Origin: Clostridiales bacterium
GTDB taxonomy: Bacteria; Bacillota; Clostridia; Saccharofermentanales; Saccharofermentanaceae
Length of the DNA: 8,597 bases
Direction of reading: 5' to 3'
Assembly: GCA_016930475.1 (NCBI GenBank)
Contig: JAFGGR010000006.1
Span: 1-8,597, forward strand
Positions 6,778-8,597 of this stretch are shown here, one piece after another. The translations under genes and the position numbers were made by a program. The notes beneath the pieces are model-generated. The model saw only the letters and a program-made list of their open reading frames with translations, searched no databases and had not been told where the DNA came from. Numbering within the stretch: the first letter of the stretch is position 1; every line of letters begins with the position of its first letter.

Positions 6778-6806
6778 AGTATACGTTTTCGATTCGTCCG
6801 TGTCAA
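6778..6806 (-). promoter_or_regulatory. Strong sigma-A promoter of proS
   Basis: On the minus strand: TTGACA (6801-6806, perfect), a 17-base spacer, and TATACT (6778-6783, 5 of 6). Transcription should start near 6771, leaving a leader of only about 36 bases. This is too short for a T-box riboswitch, so proline starvation is probably not sensed through a T-box at this gene. The remainder of the divergent gap up to 6938 shows only short imperfect inverted repeats and no convincing promoter for the plus-strand operon. Confidence 0.85.
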
Positions 6807-6938
6807 CGAAACGACAAGGAAACGCAGATTGCGAAATCGCGTCATAAACCGGGCGAAAGCGCTTGCGGGAGTGCGCGTATAGCATCAAATATCGCATTTG
6901 TGATAAACTGGGGAAAGTGATTTTACACGAGGTATAAA

Positions 6939-7640
6939 ATGGAACCCTATAAGCTTGCTACATCCGGCTATCGCAGTCAGAAATTCACGATGTCGTTTTT
7001 CAAAGCGAACACCGTTTCCTTGATCTACCCGCTTCCTCTGGTGGCACTTTTTCTGCTCATCGCCGCATCCGTCGAAAACTTTCGGGCCGGTCAGCCGGTC
7101 ACCGGGAGCGAGGCAATCGTTCAAAGCGCCGGGCGGTCCGGCATGAGTGACCTGTTGATCCCTTTTCTGATTTACGCGCTTCTGCTTTTTGGAATGGTCG
7201 TTCTCCACGAGCTGACGCATGCGTTATTCTTCCTTCGCAGTTGTGAAAACGGATGGAAAAGCATCAAATTCGGGATCAAGTCACTCACTCCCTACTTCCA
7301 TTGCAGTGAGGCGGTCAAGGTCTCCGTTGTCCGTCGGAGTTGTCTGGCCCCGTTGTGGGTGCTCACTCTGCCGCTGGCCGTTTTGTCCCTGATCACCGGA
7401 AATTTTGTGCTTTATCTTCTGACGATCGTCATGCTTTTCGGTTCCGGAGCCGATCTCTGGGTCGCGCTTAAGCTGAGCAAATTCAACGGAAAAACCTGCT
7501 ACGCACTGGACATGGAAAACGAAGTCGGTATAACGGTATTCGTGCCGGACGGAAATGCCGTTACGGCAGACTCAAATCCCGGCGCACCGGACGCAAATGC
7601 CGATACGGCAGACGCTCGATCGTCTGAGGCCGACAAATGA
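6939..7640 (+). CDS. DUF3267-type membrane zinc metalloprotease (putative zincin)
   Basis: The 233-residue membrane protein carries HELTHALFF at H90-E91-L-T-H94, a zincin HExxH motif placed at the end of a hydrophobic helix, as in DUF3267 and M50-like intramembrane proteases. A likely third ligand is D172 in [12 protein letters not shown]. Hydrophobic segments are about 27-46, 71-90, 138-152 and 155-178. Between them [26 protein letters not shown] fits the family's pattern before a conserved proline. The substrate is unknown. The C-terminal 30 residues are low-complexity (Ala, Asp, Thr, Pro) and contain a 14-residue imperfect duplication, which is not part of the usual fold. GAGG lies 6 bases before the ATG. 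The stop overlaps the start of the LCP gene (ATGA), so the two are co-transcribed and translationally coupled. Confidence 0.8.
   Translation: MEPYKLATSGYRSQKFTMSFFKANTVSLIYPLPLVALFLLIAASVENFRAGQPVTGSEAIVQSAGRSGMSDLLIPFLIYALLLFGMVVLHELTHALFFLRSCENGWKSIKFGIKSLTPYFHCSEAVKVSVVRRSCLAPLWVLTLPLAVLSLITGNFVLYLLTIVMLFGSGADLWVALKLSKFNGKTCYALDMENEVGITVFVPDGNAVTADSNPGAPDANADTADARSSEADK
7545..7613 (+). repeat. Two imperfect 27-base direct repeats coding the zincin tail
   Basis: 7545-7571 and 7587-7613 match at 25 of 27 bases and are offset by 42 bases, so the reading frame is kept. They encode PDGNAVTAD and PDANADTAD within the low-complexity C-terminus. The near identity at DNA level suggests a recent in-frame duplication. 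Confidence 0.85.
7626..7629 (+). promoter_or_regulatory. Ribosome binding site of the LCP gene inside the upstream gene
   Basis: GAGG inside the last codons of the zincin gene, 7 bases before ATG 7637. It supports the ATGA-overlapping start of the LCP gene and re-initiation by terminating ribosomes. Confidence 0.6.
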
Positions 7641-8597
7641 AAAAACACCTTTCTCCGGATTCCGGCCGACATACGGACACGGATCAGAGCGATCCGAAGC
7701 CCTCCGTCGAGATTCGAGAAGGTCCGTCGATCACTGTCGCGCGCGTCTCTGATTCACCCGCGCCCGGAATGTCCGCCAAGAAATTTTCGCGCAAGAAGTA
7801 TTTCTGGCTGTTGGCTTTGATTCCGGTCGTTCTTGTCGTTGCGGCGGTGGCGGTGTACGCTCATTTTCGAGACACCTACAAGAAAACGGTCTTCGTCGAG
7901 CAAAGTTACGTGGACTCATGGGATCAATTTACCGATCCGAACTTTTTGCCTTCGACGGATTCTGCCGGGATCGTCGTGACTCCGCCTCCCGAGGCAACGC
8001 CTTTGCCGACACCGACGGATATCCCCGTCGAACCCCCGGATCTCAATGACGTAGATACCCGGAACGACCCGATCATCAAGAAGGAGCGTATCGACCCGGC
8101 CGTCGAGAATTTCCTGATTATCGGAATTGACGGAGCCGACGTCGATAACGAGGGGCATCGCTCGGACACGATGCTGATCGTCAGCATCAACGGGGATACC
8201 CAGAAGGTAAAGCTCGTGTCGATTATGCGCGATATCTGGACCTATTTCCCGAACACTAATTCGTGGAACAAGATCAATGCCTCATACGCGTTCGGCGGGC
8301 CGGGACAAACGGTCAATATCATCAACGAGAACTTTGATTTGGATATCCAGGAATATATCGTCATGGACTTTTCCGGATATAAGGACATCATCGACCTTTT
8401 GGGCGGCGTCACGGTCAAGCTCAGCGCACAGGAAGCCTCCCAGGTTCCGGGGATCGACGGCTCGGGCACATATACTCTATCCGGCGAGCAGGCTTTAGCC
8501 TACTCGCGGATCCGAAAGATCGACTCCGATTTCATGCGGGTCCAGCGACAGCGCAACGTCCTTCTGGCACTCTTTTCGGGGATGAGGGATGAGGACC
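7637..8597 (+). CDS. LytR-CpsA-Psr (LCP) family cell-wall ligase (3' end off window)
   Basis: 320 codons are visible and the frame stays open to the right edge. LCP enzymes transfer undecaprenyl-linked polymers such as teichoic acids or capsule to peptidoglycan on the outer face of the membrane. The N-terminal 55 residues are polar and cytoplasmic; a basic KKFSRKK stretch precedes one membrane helix (about 56-76). A linker of about 80 residues follows, rich in Pro, Thr and Asp (PPPEATPLPTPTDIPVEPPD, about 116-135). The LCP domain starts near 157 (ENFLIIGIDG). The phosphate-binding residues are present: R175-S-D177-T, S195-IMRD with R198 and D199, then KINASYAFGG, VMDFSGYKDIIDLLGGV, and QALAYSRIRKIDSDFMRVQRQRNVLL with its conserved arginines. 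The start overlaps the zincin stop. The long cytoplasmic tail and linker are larger than in compact LCP proteins; the acceptor polymer is unknown. Confidence 0.93.
   Translation, partial: MKKHLSPDSGRHTDTDQSDPKPSVEIREGPSITVARVSDSPAPGMSAKKFSRKKYFWLLALIPVVLVVAAVAVYAHFRDTYKKTVFVEQSYVDSWDQFTDPNFLPSTDSAGIVVTPPPEATPLPTPTDIPVEPPDLNDVDTRNDPIIKKERIDPAVENFLIIGIDGADVDNEGHRSDTMLIVSINGDTQKVKLVSIMRDIWTYFPNTNSWNKINASYAFGGPGQTVNIINENFDLDIQEYIVMDFSGYKDIIDLLGGVTVKLSAQEASQVPGIDGSGTYTLSGEQALAYSRIRKIDSDFMRVQRQRNVLLALFSGMRDED

Noticed and set aside
6736..6897. N-terminal extension of proS by 54 codons
   Set aside because: The extension runs upstream across the near-perfect promoter, and the conserved ProRS N-terminus starts at 6735.
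6871..6915. Operator-like imperfect inverted repeat (ATCAAAT ... ATTTGTGAT) upstream of the zincin gene
   Set aside because: The arms pair only with a two-base bulge and the region is AT-rich; not strong enough to call.

Overview
The window looks like core chromosome of a low-to-mid-GC Gram-positive bacterium, most likely a member of the Clostridia (Bacillota). GC is slightly above half by eye. Evidence for this placement: a DUF512 radical-SAM protein beside a ribosomal L32 gene, a YwiB-type DUF1934 protein directly behind glutamate racemase, a DUF3267 zincin, an LCP-family cell-wall ligase, consensus sigma-A promoters and strong AGGAGG-type ribosome binding sites. No mobile element, CRISPR array, tRNA or rRNA was seen.

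Layout. Positions 1-2681 are all on the minus strand. In transcription order this block is murI (glutamate racemase), a DUF1934 beta-barrel gene 9 bases behind it, then rpmF (L32) with its own consensus promoter and a hairpin terminator, then a DUF512 protein that starts at TTG and runs off the left edge. Positions 2900-3874 (plus) encode an RluA-family pseudouridine synthase, divergent from murI across a gap holding a 16-bp inverted repeat. Positions 4043-4993 (plus) encode an uncharacterised protein with a zinc-ribbon-like pair of CxxC motifs followed by about four membrane helices, behind a good promoter. Its 3' end faces the 3' end of proS (prolyl-tRNA synthetase, 5029-6735 minus) at only 35 bases. 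proS has a near-perfect promoter and too short a leader for a T-box. Divergent from proS, 6939-8597 (plus) holds a DUF3267-type membrane zincin whose stop overlaps the start (ATGA) of an LCP-family protein that runs off the right edge.

Functionally the genes are translation (rpmF, proS, RluA-type rRNA modification, possibly DUF512) and cell envelope (murI supplies D-glutamate; LCP attaches secondary polymers to peptidoglycan). No gap between genes exceeds about 235 bases. I found no clear new multi-gene system. The best leads are the translationally coupled zincin-LCP pair, the uncharacterised zinc-ribbon membrane protein with an overlapping leader ORF, the altered active-site motifs of MurI, and the terminator that abuts the DUF512 ribosome binding site.
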